Source: Haemophilus influenzae
Lineage (GTDB): Bacteria > Pseudomonadota > Gammaproteobacteria > Enterobacterales > Pasteurellaceae
Direction of reading: 5' to 3'
Length of the DNA: 64,000 nt
Assembly: GCF_019703545.1 (NCBI RefSeq)
Contig: NZ_AP018771.1
Location: 1,178,001 to 1,242,000 of the forward strand
The translations under genes and the position numbers were made by a program. Positions 46,051 to 56,653 of the stretch are shown here, in pieces; the first letter of the stretch is position 1, and every line of letters starts with the position of its first letter. A model generated the notes under the pieces. That model had not been told where the DNA came from. It searched no databases and was given only the letters and a program-made list of their open reading frames with translations.

Positions 46051-47493
46051 TTATCTCCCAAATCCCCCCATTACAAGTATAAAGAGTACCACTTTCAACT
46101 GTTCTTCTGGGATTGGCTTGCCGTTTAGTTTCAAGTCGTTATTTTCTAGAGCAAGCGTTAATGTTACGGTTTTGTCCGTGTTTACGATAATGTCATTCAC
46201 TTCACCTTCGGTAACTAATTCATTCAATCGGTGAACGAAATCTTGCTTTTGGTTTTCTGGTACAAATTTAGATAACAATGAAATCGCAGTTTCTTTGTTC
46301 ACATCAAAATTGATCGAAAAATCTTTGAATTGTTTGTATAAGCCACTGCGCATTAAATCAAATTTAGGATTTGGCACTAAAGCAATATTTAGATCCAATG
46401 CTACTTTGCCTTTTTCATCAGAAATAGAAAGAGGGGTAAATTTAATTTGAGGTTGATTATTCGCAATGGCTATGCCTGCTTGTTGTAATTTTTGCACCAA
46501 TGTTTTAGATAAAGGCATATCTGAGTCGGCTTTGCCTATTGCAACTAAAATATTTAAAAGTTCTTGTAATGCGTTGCCATCAATATGGTTGAATTCTACA
46601 TTGTTGGTCACTTTACCTAAGTTGTTACCGTTAATATGTAATTCATCCAGATTTGTTTTATTGATGATATTTACTGTATCACCCTCAACTTGTGTAGTTA
46701 AATTTGCTTGGCTGTTTTTCTGAATAAGAGAGAATTCTTCGCCACTCTCTGCAGATTCGGTATTTTGCTCAAAATAGCCTATTTTACTATTGATATTCCC
46801 ACTATAAATAAATGGCCATTTTGTGCTTTGCAACGAGCCTTGTACGACAAGATCTTTTATTTTAATTGATGAAGCGGTTGAAACTGCATGATTAGGGGCA
46901 TTTGAATTAAATGTATCGACAGATAGCACATAGTTATTTGGTGTATTTTGGTTTAAATCAATATTTAATACGACATTTGACCAATCAAAATCTGTCTTAG
47001 ATTGCTCATTGTGATATTGCCCCGATGCAAGTTTTAATTCCGCATTACCGCTTAATGAATAATTCATTGCGAAATTCAGTTGTAACGGTTTCTCTGATTC
47101 TGTGATATCAAAGAATGCCTGAGTTGTTGCATTTTTTCCTAATAATGTTTGGCTTGAAAAAATGGCTGGAACAAAATTCAGTTTTGCCACACGATCAAGC
47201 GGCAAAGGCCCGTGATAAAGTGTTGATGATAAAGGAATAATGATCGTTTCATTTGCCTTGTGAATTTCTATTTGATCTTGAATGTGAGAGGCAAATAATC
47301 CTCTTTCAAATTTTATATTTTTATAAAAAATTTTACTTTCTTCTAATGCCTCAGTTTTGGTAAATAGTTGATTTAACTGTTTTAGTTGATATAAATATTC
47401 TTCTTCAGCTTTTTTCCCTGTAAACCATGCACTTGTGCACCAAACGGCAGCAAGGGCAACCACTACGCCTGCAGCAATTTTTGATTTTTTCAT
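46051..47493 (-). CDS. YdgA/YdbH-like DUF945 family envelope protein
   Basis: This 480-residue protein belongs to the DUF945 (YdgA-like) family, of unknown function and usually located at the inner membrane facing the periplasm. One N-terminal hydrophobic segment (about 5-22, AAGVVVALAAVWCTSAWF) is followed by a long beta-rich region with the repeating FxGxLPLDRV/FxNIDGNALQELLN pattern typical of these proteins. An uptake core is absent from the gene. It is convergent with mgsA and divergent from dnaK. I cannot assign a function. Confidence 0.75.
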   Translation of the reverse strand: MKKSKIAAGVVVALAAVWCTSAWFTGKKAEEEYLYQLKQLNQLFTKTEALEESKIFYKNIKFERGLFASHIQDQIEIHKANETIIIPLSSTLYHGPLPLDRVAKLNFVPAIFSSQTLLGKNATTQAFFDITESEKPLQLNFAMNYSLSGNAELKLASGQYHNEQSKTDFDWSNVVLNIDLNQNTPNNYVLSVDTFNSNAPNHAVSTASSIKIKDLVVQGSLQSTKWPFIYSGNINSKIGYFEQNTESAESGEEFSLIQKNSQANLTTQVEGDTVNIINKTNLDELHINGNNLGKVTNNVEFNHIDGNALQELLNILVAIGKADSDMPLSKTLVQKLQQAGIAIANNQPQIKFTPLSISDEKGKVALDLNIALVPNPKFDLMRSGLYKQFKDFSINFDVNKETAISLLSKFVPENQKQDFVHRLNELVTEGEVNDIIVNTDKTVTLTLALENNDLKLNGKPIPEEQLKVVLFILVMGGFGR

Positions 47494-47664
47494 TTATTTC
47501 TTTCCTATTTTAAAGTAAAAATTTTCGCCAAATTTATCACAAATCCCTTTTTCTTGCCTGAAAATTTTTGTTTTCCCTTTGAACTTCATCATTTGAGACT
47601 TATTTTGAAAAACAAGAACGGAAATTACCGCACTTTAAGAAATAAAAAATTTTTAAAATTTTCT

Positions 47665-47692
47665 CTTGAAATGCGAAAGAATATCCACATCT
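47665..47692 (+). promoter_or_regulatory. Sigma-32 heat-shock promoter of dnaK
   Basis: CTTGAAA and CCACATCT are separated by 13 bp, close to the sigma-32 consensus CTTGAAA-N13-15-CCCCATNT with one -10 mismatch. It lies about 53 bp before the dnaK ATG. H. influenzae encodes RpoH, so heat induction is expected. Confidence 0.85.
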
Positions 47693-47745
47693 TAAAACTC
47701 GTAATAAATTACCCTGAATTTTAAAATTTTTACTAGGAGTACAAA

Positions 47746-49653
47746 ATGGGAAAAATTATTGGTATTGACTTAGGTACAACAAACTCTTGTGTAGCTGTAA
47801 TGGACGGCGACAAAGCTCGCGTTATTGAAAATGCAGAAGGGGCACGTACTACTCCGTCAATCATTGCATATACAGATAATGAAACCTTAGTTGGTCAGCC
47901 AGCAAAACGCCAAGCAATCACTAACCCGAAAAATACATTGTTTGCGATTAAACGTTTAATTGGTCGTCGTTTTGAAAGTGAAGAAGTTCAACGCGATATT
48001 AAAATTATGCCTTTCGAAATTACTCGTGCTGACAATGGTGATGCTTGGGTAAATGTAAAAGGCGATAAATTAGCACCGCCACAAATCTCTGCTGAAGTGT
48101 TGAAAAAAATGAAAAAAACGGCAGAAGATTTCTTGGGCGAGTCTGTAACAGAAGCGGTAATTACCGTTCCTGCATACTTTAACGATGCACAACGTCAAGC
48201 AACGATTGATGCAGGTAAGATCGCTGGTTTAGACGTTAAACGTATCATTAATGAACCAACAGCGGCTGCGTTAGCGTTCGGTTTAGGTTCAAGTAAAGAG
48301 AACCAAGTGATCGCAGTTTACGACTTAGGTGGTGGTACATTCGATATTTCAATCATCGAAATTGATAACTTTGATGGCGAACAAACTTTCGAAGTATTGG
48401 CAACGGGGGGTAACACTCACTTAGGCGGGGAAGACTTTGATAACCGTGTAATTGATTACATCATTGATGAATTCAAAAAAGAACAAAATATTGATTTACG
48501 TAATGATGCAATGGCATTACAACGTGTGAAAGAAGCGGCAGAGAAAGCAAAAATTGAACTTTCATCAGCGCAATCTACCGAAGTCAATTTACCTTACATC
48601 ACTGCAGATGCGACTGGCCCTAAACACTTAGCATTAAATATCACTCGTGCAAAATTAGAAGCATTGGTAGAAGATTTAGTGGCAAGCTCAATTGAGTCAC
48701 TCAAAACTGTATTAAAAGATGCTGGTAAAGGTGTAAGTGAAATCCACGATATTATTCTTGTGGGTGGCCAAACTCGTATGCCACTTGTACAACAAAAAGT
48801 TGCTGAGTTCTTCGGCAAAGAAGCACGTAAAGATGTAAACCCTGATGAAGCGGTGGCAATCGGTGCGGCAGTACAAGGTGGTGTATTAAAAGGCGATGTG
48901 AAAGACATTCTTTTATTAGATGTTACTCCATTATCACTTGGTATCGAAACCATGGGTGGCGTGATGACCACTTTAATTGAGAAAAACACCACGATTCCAA
49001 CCAAAAAATCGCAAGTATTCTCAACAGCAGAAGATAACCAAAGTGCGGTAACTATTCACGTTCTTCAAGGCGAACGTAAACGTGCGGCAGACAATAAATC
49101 TTTAGGTCAATTCAACCTAGAAGGTATTAATCCTGCACCACGTGGTATGCCACAAATCGAAGTAACATTTGATATCGATGCAAACGGCGTAATCAACGTA
49201 TCGGCAAAAGATAAAAATACGGGTAAAGAGCAACAAATTCGTATTCAAGCATCTTCTGGTTTATCTGATGAAGAAATTCAACAAATGGTGCGTGATGCAG
49301 AAGCAAATGCTGATGCAGACCGTAAATTTGAAGAAGTGGTTCAAGCGCGTAACCAAGCAGATGGTATTGCTCACGCAACACGTAAACAAATAGCAGAAGC
49401 TGGCGATGCATTGAGTGCCGCAGACAAAGAGAAAATTGAAGCAGCAGTCTCTGAGCTTGAAACAGCGGCAAAAGGCGAAGATAAAGCAGAAATTGAAGCG
49501 AAAATTGAAGCGGTAATTAAAGCCTCTGAACCATTAATGCAAGCTGCTCAAGCAAAAGCTCAACAAGCTGGTGGCGAGCAACCACAGCAATCATCAGCAA
49601 AAGATGATGGCGTGGTGGATGCTGAATTTGAAGAAGTGAAAGATAATAAATAA
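47746..49653 (+). CDS. dnaK: Chaperone DnaK (Hsp70)
   Basis: DnaK is the main Hsp70 chaperone, cycling with DnaJ and GrpE. The 635 residues begin [16 protein letters not shown]; the ATPase domain has [13 protein letters not shown] and LVGGQTRMP, followed by the [14 protein letters not shown] linker, the substrate domain and a lid rich in Ala/Gln/Glu. AGGAG precedes the ATG. The sigma-32 promoter and the downstream dnaJ match the standard heat-shock operon. Confidence 0.98.
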   Translation: MGKIIGIDLGTTNSCVAVMDGDKARVIENAEGARTTPSIIAYTDNETLVGQPAKRQAITNPKNTLFAIKRLIGRRFESEEVQRDIKIMPFEITRADNGDAWVNVKGDKLAPPQISAEVLKKMKKTAEDFLGESVTEAVITVPAYFNDAQRQATIDAGKIAGLDVKRIINEPTAAALAFGLGSSKENQVIAVYDLGGGTFDISIIEIDNFDGEQTFEVLATGGNTHLGGEDFDNRVIDYIIDEFKKEQNIDLRNDAMALQRVKEAAEKAKIELSSAQSTEVNLPYITADATGPKHLALNITRAKLEALVEDLVASSIESLKTVLKDAGKGVSEIHDIILVGGQTRMPLVQQKVAEFFGKEARKDVNPDEAVAIGAAVQGGVLKGDVKDILLLDVTPLSLGIETMGGVMTTLIEKNTTIPTKKSQVFSTAEDNQSAVTIHVLQGERKRAADNKSLGQFNLEGINPAPRGMPQIEVTFDIDANGVINVSAKDKNTGKEQQIRIQASSGLSDEEIQQMVRDAEANADADRKFEEVVQARNQADGIAHATRKQIAEAGDALSAADKEKIEAAVSELETAAKGEDKAEIEAKIEAVIKASEPLMQAAQAKAQQAGGEQPQQSSAKDDGVVDAEFEEVKDNK

Positions 49654-49677
49654 TTCACCGCTCTTCTTAACATAAAC

Positions 49678-49702
49678 AAAGGGCGTGGAAACACGCCCTT
49701 TT
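49678..49702 (+). terminator. Terminator between dnaK and dnaJ
   Basis: AAAGGGCGTG and CACGCCCTTT form a perfect 10-bp stem with a GAAA tetraloop, followed by T residues. It should lower dnaJ expression relative to dnaK, with read-through giving the co-chaperone. Confidence 0.8.
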
Positions 49703-49739
49703 GGTGTATTTATTTTCAGCAACAAATTACAAAATTACT

Positions 49740-50888
49740 ATGGCAAAAAAAGATTATTACGAAGTCCTTGGCTTACAAAAAGGGGCGAGTGAAAATGACA
49801 TTAAACGTGCTTATAAACGTTTAGCGTCTAAACATCACCCTGATAAAAACCAAGGCAGTAAAGAAGCAGAAGAAAAATTCAAAGAAATTAATGAAGCTTA
49901 TGAAGTATTAGGCGACGATCAAAAACGCGCAGCCTACGATCAATATGGCCACGCAGCCTTTGAACAAGGTGGTGGCGCAGGTGGTTTCGGTGGCGGCTTT
50001 GGTGGTGCTGATTTCGGCGATATGTTCGGCGATATTTTTGGCGATATTTTCGGTGGCGGTGGACGTGGTCGTCAGCGCGTTGTTCGTGGCGAAGACTTAC
50101 GTTATGACTTAGAAATTACTTTGGAAGAAGCTGTAAAAGGTACAACCAAAGATATTCAAATCAATACTCTTGCACATTGTGATAGCTGTGGTGGTTCTGG
50201 GGCTGAAAAAGGTTCTAAAGTGGAAACTTGTCCGCATTGCCACGGTTCTGGTCGAATTCGTCGTCAGCAAGGTTTCTTCGTATCTGAAAGTATTTGTCCA
50301 ACTTGTCATGGTAGCGGTAAGAAAATTGAAAAACCTTGTCGCAGCTGTCATGGAGAAGGGCGAGTTCATAAGAAAGAAAATCTTTCAGTAAAAATTCCTG
50401 CAGGCGTAGATACGGGCAATCAACTTCGTTTAGCTGGAAAAGGCGCAGCGGGCGAAAATGGTGCGCCAGCTGGCGATTTGTATGTGGTCATTCACGTAAG
50501 AGAACATCATATTTTTGAACGTGATGGTTCTAATCTTTACTGCGAAGTACCAATTAGCTTTGCAATTGCGGCATTAGGTGGGGAAATTGAAGTGCCAACT
50601 TTAGATGGTAGAGTGAAGCTTAAAATTCCTGCAGAAACCCAAACTGGAAAATTATTCCGTATGCGAGGCAAAGGTGTCGCCTCTACACGTAGTGGCTATG
50701 CGGGCGATTTGATTTGCCGTATTGTGGTAGAAACGCCAGTTAATTTAACCAGCGAACAAAAAGAATTACTCCACAAACTTGAAGAAAGTTTACAAGGTAA
50801 AGATTTAAGTAAACATGCACCAAAATCTTCAGGATTTTTGGACGGTGTGAAAAAATTCTTTGATAATTTGGGTAAGTCTGACAAATAA
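49740..50888 (+). CDS. dnaJ: Co-chaperone DnaJ (Hsp40)
   Basis: DnaJ stimulates the DnaK ATPase and delivers unfolded substrates. The 382 residues show the J domain with HPD (about 33-35), a Gly/Phe-rich region, four CxxCxGxG zinc repeats (about 145-210), and the C-terminal substrate-binding domains. I chose ATG 49740, which starts at the conserved [11 protein letters not shown]; an earlier GTG or ATG in frame would overlap the terminator. The ribosome site is weak. Confidence 0.97.
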   Translation: MAKKDYYEVLGLQKGASENDIKRAYKRLASKHHPDKNQGSKEAEEKFKEINEAYEVLGDDQKRAAYDQYGHAAFEQGGGAGGFGGGFGGADFGDMFGDIFGDIFGGGGRGRQRVVRGEDLRYDLEITLEEAVKGTTKDIQINTLAHCDSCGGSGAEKGSKVETCPHCHGSGRIRRQQGFFVSESICPTCHGSGKKIEKPCRSCHGEGRVHKKENLSVKIPAGVDTGNQLRLAGKGAAGENGAPAGDLYVVIHVREHHIFERDGSNLYCEVPISFAIAALGGEIEVPTLDGRVKLKIPAETQTGKLFRMRGKGVASTRSGYAGDLICRIVVETPVNLTSEQKELLHKLEESLQGKDLSKHAPKSSGFLDGVKKFFDNLGKSDK

Positions 50889-50895
50889 AGATAAT

Positions 50896-50923
50896 AAAAA
50901 AGTCCGCTTTTGCGGACTTTTTT
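50896..50923 (+). terminator. Terminator after dnaJ
   Basis: AAAAAAGTCCGC and GCGGACTTTTTT form a 12-bp stem with a TTTT loop and T tail. It lies 8 bp after the dnaJ stop. Confidence 0.9.
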
Positions 50924-50982
50924 ATATGCGAATAATCTCTTTCAAAAATTACCGCACTTTTTGTGCTTTTTGTTCAATGGCA

Positions 50983-52236
50983 CTATTTGCGAACCGTATA
51001 TTCTCCTTCACACACCCATTTATAACTCGTTAATGCTTCTAATCCCATTGGGCCACGAGCGTGAAGTTTTTGGGTACTCACGGCAACTTCTGCGCCTAAT
51101 CCAAATTGTCCGCCATCAGTAAAGCGGGTACTTGCATTCACATAAACGGCAGCTGCATCGACTTGATTAATAAATTGACGGGCTAGGTTTTGTGAAGCGG
51201 TTAAAATACTTTCAGAATGTTGCGTACCATATTGGCGGATATGATCAATAGCAGCATGAATATCTTCCACAACAACCACATTCAAATCCAATGATCCCCA
51301 TTCTTCGCGTAATTCTTTTTCTGTCACTTCGCAGACATTCGCACCCGCTTGTTTTAATATATTAAGTGCGGTGGATTTTGCGTGATATTTTACGTTTTTG
51401 GCAGCGAGATGAGAGACGAGTTTTGGTAAAAATTCTTCAGCAATAGAATGTTGAACTAACAATGTTTCCAATGTGTTACAGGTGCTTGGACGCTGTGTTT
51501 TAGCGTTATCAATAACAAAAATTGCTTTATTTTGATCCGCACTTTCTTCAACGAAAGTATGGCAAACACCCACGCCACCTACAATAACAGGAATAGTTGA
51601 ATGTTGTTTACACAATTCATGTAAACCCGCACCACCACGAGGAATAATCATATCCACATAGCGATCTAGTTTTAATAATTGCATAACGAGTTCACGGTTT
51701 GGATCGGTAATGGCTTGTACAGCAAATTTTGGTAAGCCTGCTTGCTCTAAAGCATTTTGCACAACTTCGATTAAGATCTTGTTAGAAAATTGTGTTTCCT
51801 TACCGCCGCGTAAAATCACTGCATTACCCGTTTTAAGGCAAAGACTTGCCACATCAATGGTTACATTTGGGCGAGCTTCATAAATTGTGCCAATGACACC
51901 GAGCGGCGTGCGTATGCGTTCGATTTTAAGTCCGCTATCCAATGTACCGCCGTCTATGATTTTCCCCACAGGATCTGCAAGTGAAATAACGTGGCGTACA
52001 TCATTAGCAATGCCTTGTAAACGCTCTTGCGTGAGCAGTAAGCGATCAATCAAGGCATCCGATAATTCATTTTGTTTGGCAAGTTCAATATCTTTTGCGT
52101 TTTCGGCTAAGATAAGTGGTGCTTGTTGTTCGAGTTGTTCTGCAATAATGGATAATGCACGATTTTTTTCAGCAGTGGTGAGTTGAGCCAAGATAAATGC
52201 TGCATCTTTGGCTTGTTTACCCATTTGTTCTAACAT
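50983..52236 (-). CDS. proA: Gamma-glutamyl phosphate reductase ProA
   Basis: ProA reduces gamma-glutamyl phosphate to glutamate 5-semialdehyde in proline synthesis. The 417 residues belong to the aldehyde-dehydrogenase superfamily, with the catalytic cysteine in [13 protein letters not shown] and the [21 protein letters not shown] motif near the end. AAAGGGA precedes the ATG. Its partner proB is not in this window. An uptake core lies inside at 51364. Confidence 0.96.
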   Translation of the reverse strand: MLEQMGKQAKDAAFILAQLTTAEKNRALSIIAEQLEQQAPLILAENAKDIELAKQNELSDALIDRLLLTQERLQGIANDVRHVISLADPVGKIIDGGTLDSGLKIERIRTPLGVIGTIYEARPNVTIDVASLCLKTGNAVILRGGKETQFSNKILIEVVQNALEQAGLPKFAVQAITDPNRELVMQLLKLDRYVDMIIPRGGAGLHELCKQHSTIPVIVGGVGVCHTFVEESADQNKAIFVIDNAKTQRPSTCNTLETLLVQHSIAEEFLPKLVSHLAAKNVKYHAKSTALNILKQAGANVCEVTEKELREEWGSLDLNVVVVEDIHAAIDHIRQYGTQHSESILTASQNLARQFINQVDAAAVYVNASTRFTDGGQFGLGAEVAVSTQKLHARGPMGLEALTSYKWVCEGEYTVRK

Positions 52237-52256
52237 AGTTATTCCCTTTATTGTAT

Positions 52257-52919
52257 TTATTTCTTTTTATTTGGCAGCTTATCTTGTTCTTCCGATGTGA
52301 GTTCTTGGTAATTAAACACTGGCAAACCCCATTCGAAATGAATAGCTAAAAGACGTAAAGTAAAGCTGCTAATAAGTGTGAGTAACACGGCAAGTGTATG
52401 TTCTACTTGAAGTGTGCTTAATGCGTAATAAGTCAGCGTGGCAAATAGCGCAATGCTGGCATAGAGTTCTTTTTGAAATACGAGAGGAATTCGATTGCAT
52501 AGCATATCGCGTAGAACTCCGCCAAAGGCACCCGTAATACAACCTGCAATACAAACAATAGTGAGGCTATGTCCCATATCCATTGCAATTTGTGCACCAA
52601 TAATGGAATACACCACTAAACCCATCGCATCGAGCACCAAGAAAATAGTGCGAAAGTAGCGCATAAAATGATTGATGAATGGTGCAACATATACGGTAAT
52701 TACCGCCGCACTTGCCACCATTAAAAAATATTCTGGGTGCTTAACCCAGCCGAGAGGATAATGCCCAAGCAGTACATCACGCACAGAACCGCCACCAATG
52801 GCAGTGACGGATGCGATAATGATCACGCCAAAAATATCCATTTTTTCACGACCAGCGGCGAGTGCGCCTGTCATTCCTTCAGCGGTGATACCGATGATAT
52901 ATAAAATACTAAGTAACAT
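52257..52919 (-). CDS. TRIC-family (YadS/UPF0126) membrane protein
   Basis: This 220-residue inner-membrane protein has seven predicted helices and two copies of the UPF0126/TRIC domain. The conserved [11 protein letters not shown] and [16 protein letters not shown] motifs are both present. Bacterial TRIC proteins are trimeric cation channels; some relatives are annotated as glycine transporters, so the substrate is uncertain. It lies 20 bp upstream of proA on the same strand. Confidence 0.85.
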   Translation of the reverse strand: MLLSILYIIGITAEGMTGALAAGREKMDIFGVIIIASVTAIGGGSVRDVLLGHYPLGWVKHPEYFLMVASAAVITVYVAPFINHFMRYFRTIFLVLDAMGLVVYSIIGAQIAMDMGHSLTIVCIAGCITGAFGGVLRDMLCNRIPLVFQKELYASIALFATLTYYALSTLQVEHTLAVLLTLISSFTLRLLAIHFEWGLPVFNYQELTSEEQDKLPNKKK

Positions 52920-53016
52920 TCATGTACCTAAGTGCGGTTAAAATTGGTTTCATTCTACTTTAAAATTTAATGAATTTTTAGCATAATGGCGCATTATTTT
53001 TTCAGACGTCAAAATT

Positions 53017-53817
53017 ATGTCAGAACAATCTTCTAAATATATCGCGGCATTGCTTGCGGTATTATCGATCTCAATGGTGCTTGGCATCGATCTATTTATT
53101 TTTTCTTTGCAATCTGAAAAGCAAACAATGCCTCATTTAGGTGTAGGCGTGTTGGTTGCACAGTTAATTTCGTTATTGGTGTTTTATCGTGGCGAAATTT
53201 GCCCAGGGCAGCGTGGTCGTTTAATCAAAGTGAATCTGACTTTTGCTATTTATTGGGCAGTGTGGTTGCTGATAAGCCTATTACAAAATAATCACACGCT
53301 TACTAACGTGATGAGCGTATGTGGTCTTTCTGTCGTGTATTTTATTTGGAAACAACCCAAAACTGAAAAAATTCGTAACAGTTTTTTATTGATGGCTGCA
53401 TTAATTGCGGGTTTAGGTTGTTTGAGTTATTTAATGATTTTTACCGTGCTTCCTGCGAGTGATTTTGCTGAATATAACCCTTTTGCACCAATTTTATCTG
53501 GCGTGATTTTAGCAAATCTTGCACTTGTTATTGCACGAAATCGTTTACAAGGTTTTATAGCATTGTTGCCCTTAGCAATGATTATATTGCTTGCTCTAAA
53601 TGCTTTGGCAATGTTCTTATTTTTACTTTTAAATGGCATGGAAAGTGCGGTTAATTCTGAGAGTGTTTTTGCCTACATCATTTATTTTGTTTGCCATTTT
53701 GTGATTGCGGCTATTCTGATTCTGCATAGTTTCCAAAAGTGGAAATTATCTACCAATAGTTTATTTATCCTATTATTTATTGCTGTTTGCTTGCCGTTAT
53801 GGATGGTTTTTGTTTAA
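53017..53817 (+). CDS. Unrecognised multi-pass membrane protein
   Basis: I do not recognise this 266-residue protein. It has about eight hydrophobic helices of regular length, a short polar start and no charged catalytic motif, so it looks like an integral inner-membrane protein without soluble domains. The ribosome site is weak. It diverges from the TRIC-type gene across 97 bp and is convergent with bcr. One uptake core inside the coding region (53643) suggests it belongs to the core genome. Rd has a homologue at this position as far as I remember. Confidence 0.75.
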   Translation: MSEQSSKYIAALLAVLSISMVLGIDLFIFSLQSEKQTMPHLGVGVLVAQLISLLVFYRGEICPGQRGRLIKVNLTFAIYWAVWLLISLLQNNHTLTNVMSVCGLSVVYFIWKQPKTEKIRNSFLLMAALIAGLGCLSYLMIFTVLPASDFAEYNPFAPILSGVILANLALVIARNRLQGFIALLPLAMIILLALNALAMFLFLLLNGMESAVNSESVFAYIIYFVCHFVIAAILILHSFQKWKLSTNSLFILLFIAVCLPLWMVFV

Positions 53818-53848
53818 TAAAGAAAACAATCATTGCGCCGTGGGGAAT

Positions 53849-55045
53849 TTACCCACGGCTTTTAAGATTTCGGCTGGTTAGAAAGTAATACGCCAACACG
53901 GAAATCACGACACATGCCCCCATAGTAAAGAGCATTGGTGCGGCAGTATCCATTTTCATTGACGCGACTAAACTTCCCATAATTGCACCCACTGCAAAAC
54001 GTACGCTACCAATCAAAGAATTTGTTGTTCCCGCCATTTGAGGACATTTTTCTAAAGCTGATGCCATTGCATTTGATGAAATCACTGGGTTTGGACCGAC
54101 GAAAAAGGCGACGCCAATTGCCATTGGCCAAAAACCAAGATCTAAAAGTGCGGTCAAAATTAGCCACATTCCAGAAAGGAATTGAATTGCGAGGGCTATC
54201 CGTAACATTGTTTCTGCGCCCACTTTAGTGACAAATCGGCTATTCAAAAAGGAGGCAAAGATCATCGTAACGATATTCATCATAAAGAAATAACCGAACT
54301 GATCGACGGGAACGCCATAAATGCCGATATAGACAACTGATCCTGCAGTCACAAAAGCAAACAACCCGCCAAAGCTAAAAGAGGCGGCAAACATATAGCC
54401 AAGCACTTCTTTTTGCTTCCAAAGCAGAAGGAAATTGCGAGCGATAATATTTAAGCGCAGCGGAATGCGATTTTCTTTTTTATGGGTTTCTGGAATGATG
54501 AAAAAGACCAATGTAGCGGCTAATAATCCCACGAGCGAAATAACGTAAAAAATTGCGTGCCAGTGAAAAAACTTGACGATGTAACCCCCAATAATTGGCG
54601 CAACTAAAGGCGCAAGCATAAACACTAACGTAATGGTGGACATCACTTTGGATAGCTGATCTTTACTAAATAAATCACGCAATAATGCGCCAGAAAGTAC
54701 AACAGGTGCGGCACCAAAGAAACCTTGCACAAAACGAAGTGCGGTAAAATTTCCAACTGAATTTATTTCGGTAAGCACTAAAGCTGTTAATGCGCCCACA
54801 ATAACACCGAGTAAAATGATCGGTTTTCGTCCGAAACTATCACCAAAAGGCCCCCAAAAAAGCTGACCAAACGCCATGCCATAAGCAAAAGAGGTGAGCG
54901 TGTGTTGTACTTGTTCTGGACTCACGCCGAGATCTTTCGCAATTTCTAAAAAAGACGGCAAATACATATCCACGCCAAAGGGCGGTAGCATAGAGAGAAT
55001 ACCGAGGGTAAGAATAAAGATGAAAGTCGATTTTTGTTGATTCAT
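53849..55045 (-). CDS. bcr: Bcr/CflA-family drug efflux transporter
   Basis: This 398-residue protein has 12 membrane helices and the MFS signature of the Bcr/CflA subfamily (drug:proton antiporters), including DMYLPSF in helix 1 and FGDSFGRKPIILLG between helices 2 and 3. It may export bicyclomycin or similar compounds, but the substrate is not shown by sequence. It starts one base after the rsuA stop, so the two are co-transcribed, as in E. coli. Confidence 0.9.
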   Translation of the reverse strand: MNQQKSTFIFILTLGILSMLPPFGVDMYLPSFLEIAKDLGVSPEQVQHTLTSFAYGMAFGQLFWGPFGDSFGRKPIILLGVIVGALTALVLTEINSVGNFTALRFVQGFFGAAPVVLSGALLRDLFSKDQLSKVMSTITLVFMLAPLVAPIIGGYIVKFFHWHAIFYVISLVGLLAATLVFFIIPETHKKENRIPLRLNIIARNFLLLWKQKEVLGYMFAASFSFGGLFAFVTAGSVVYIGIYGVPVDQFGYFFMMNIVTMIFASFLNSRFVTKVGAETMLRIALAIQFLSGMWLILTALLDLGFWPMAIGVAFFVGPNPVISSNAMASALEKCPQMAGTTNSLIGSVRFAVGAIMGSLVASMKMDTAAPMLFTMGACVVISVLAYYFLTSRNLKSRG

Positions 55046-55046
55046 A

Positions 55047-55745
55047 TTATTTTACTAACTTTTCAATTTCACTTTGAGTTAATGGGCGGTATTCGCCTTC
55101 TTCTAAGGATTCATCCAACACTACATCACCAATTTTCCAGCGATGTAATCCAACGACTTTATTCCCAAGTGCGGCAAACATACGTTTTACTTGATGATAA
55201 CGACCTTCAGAAATGGTCAGATTCACATTGTAATCATCTAAAATTTCTAATTTTGCTGGTTTAGTGGGCTCTTTTTCTCCGCGTAATAAAATACCTTCCG
55301 AACAAGCCGCTGCATAATTTTCTTCTACAGGATCAGCTAATGTCACCAAATATGTTTTTTCACAATGATGCTTTGGGGAAGTAATACGATGTGACCATTG
55401 TCCATCATCAGTAAGCAATACGAGACCTGTCGTATCCACATCTAAGCGACCTGCGCTATGTAATTTTCCAGCTAAAGGGTAATCGAAAAATTGATAAATA
55501 GTTGGATAGTCGCCGTCATCATTAGAACAAACACAGCCTTGTGGTTTATGCAACATAAAATACTGGCCTTCTTCGATCCAAGTTAATAATTCATCTTCAA
55601 AATAAATTTCGTCTTCTTGTGAAATTTGAACCGAACCACTTTTGACAATTTCACCATTAATTTTTACCGCACTTTGACGGATCGCTTTTGTTGCTTGAGA
55701 ACGCGTTAAGCCCGTATTTTCAGCAATAAATTTATCTAATCTCAT
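55047..55745 (-). CDS. rsuA: 16S rRNA pseudouridine(516) synthase RsuA
   Basis: RsuA isomerises U516 of 16S rRNA to pseudouridine. The 232 residues comprise an S4 RNA-binding domain (MRLDKFIAENTGLTRSQA, about 1-60) and the synthase domain with the catalytic aspartate in GRLDVDTTGLVLLTDDG and the YHQVKRM motif. bcr follows immediately. An uptake core lies inside at 55666. Confidence 0.95.
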   Translation of the reverse strand: MRLDKFIAENTGLTRSQATKAIRQSAVKINGEIVKSGSVQISQEDEIYFEDELLTWIEEGQYFMLHKPQGCVCSNDDGDYPTIYQFFDYPLAGKLHSAGRLDVDTTGLVLLTDDGQWSHRITSPKHHCEKTYLVTLADPVEENYAAACSEGILLRGEKEPTKPAKLEILDDYNVNLTISEGRYHQVKRMFAALGNKVVGLHRWKIGDVVLDESLEEGEYRPLTQSEIEKLVK

Positions 55746-55806
55746 TATGTTTTCTCTTGTTAAAATTCGCTAGGCATTGTACAGGTTTTTGCTTTTAGAA
55801 CGAAAC

Positions 55807-55830
55807 AAAAAAGGCTGCAATGCAGCCTTT
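55807..55830 (-). terminator. Terminator downstream of the DUF1919-type gene
   Basis: AAAGGCTGCA and TGCAGCCTTT form a stem, with a run of T on the minus strand. It lies just after that gene's stop and before rsuA. Confidence 0.75.
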
Positions 55831-55835
55831 ATCTA

Positions 55836-56456
55836 TTAAGCTTGGTTAAACCACTTCAGGTAATCGAATTGATCGTAATATTTTTTCCCATTCCAGCCAG
55901 AAAATTCAAAAATATCGCCCACCTGATTTTGCTTCTCGAAGCCTTTTATATAATAAGCCGATTTAAAAGCTGGATAGGGCTTGTGAGTAAAAATCACTTT
56001 ATTTTTGAAAGGGAGTTGATCAAAAAGTTGAATGTCTTTTTCGGTCACGCCGTCTCGATCTGCCATCATAATAAAAAGATTGTCTAACTTCATTCGTGAC
56101 GTGCGAAGTTGCCATTTTTCATTGGCTTCTTGCTCACTGTGATAATGCATAAAATGAATTTCAAGATCGGCAAGTTTTCCCACTGGATAACTTTTTTCTG
56201 TTTGTACGAATGTGAGAGGTTGAGTACGGTAGAAATCCATATTTTGTAAATAACGCAAAAAATCCTGTGGCGAGAGATAGAGATTCACAAAAGGGGAATT
56301 AAACGGCTGGTGCAAATCATGTAAGATAAAAGCACCCATACAATTGGCAGAAATGACAGTCATGCCTTGATTTGTTAGTTTACGTTGCAGAGTGCGATTA
56401 ATGAAAAATCTTTGGCATTTATTCACCGCACTTTTAATTTTTTGAAATGGATTCAT
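55836..56456 (-). CDS. DUF1919-family protein, possible exopolysaccharide-related
   Basis: This 206-residue soluble protein resembles the DUF1919 family, whose members often lie in polysaccharide synthesis clusters. Conserved blocks include ISANCMGAFILHDL, PFVNLYLSPQDFLRYLQNMDFY, the DLEIHFMHYHSEQEA region, and FTHKPYP. The function is unknown. It is a single gene here, with its own terminator, and carries an uptake core near its start (56425). I have moderate confidence in the family. Confidence 0.65.
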   Translation of the reverse strand: MNPFQKIKSAVNKCQRFFINRTLQRKLTNQGMTVISANCMGAFILHDLHQPFNSPFVNLYLSPQDFLRYLQNMDFYRTQPLTFVQTEKSYPVGKLADLEIHFMHYHSEQEANEKWQLRTSRMKLDNLFIMMADRDGVTEKDIQLFDQLPFKNKVIFTHKPYPAFKSAYYIKGFEKQNQVGDIFEFSGWNGKKYYDQFDYLKWFNQA

Positions 56457-56653
56457 TTTCTCATCCTTTATGCTTTTGTTGCGAAAATCCTACCTTTTTT
56501 GCTGAAAAATGAAAAGTCTAGCTAATGCCTCGCATCAAAAAAATTTTGTTATAAAGTTGTAAGAATTTGCAGTTCGTCACAATTTTTTGAATAAAAAACA
56601 GATATAATCGACGCAATATTTCAATCCTGTTTCAAGAAAATGGAGCACTTATT

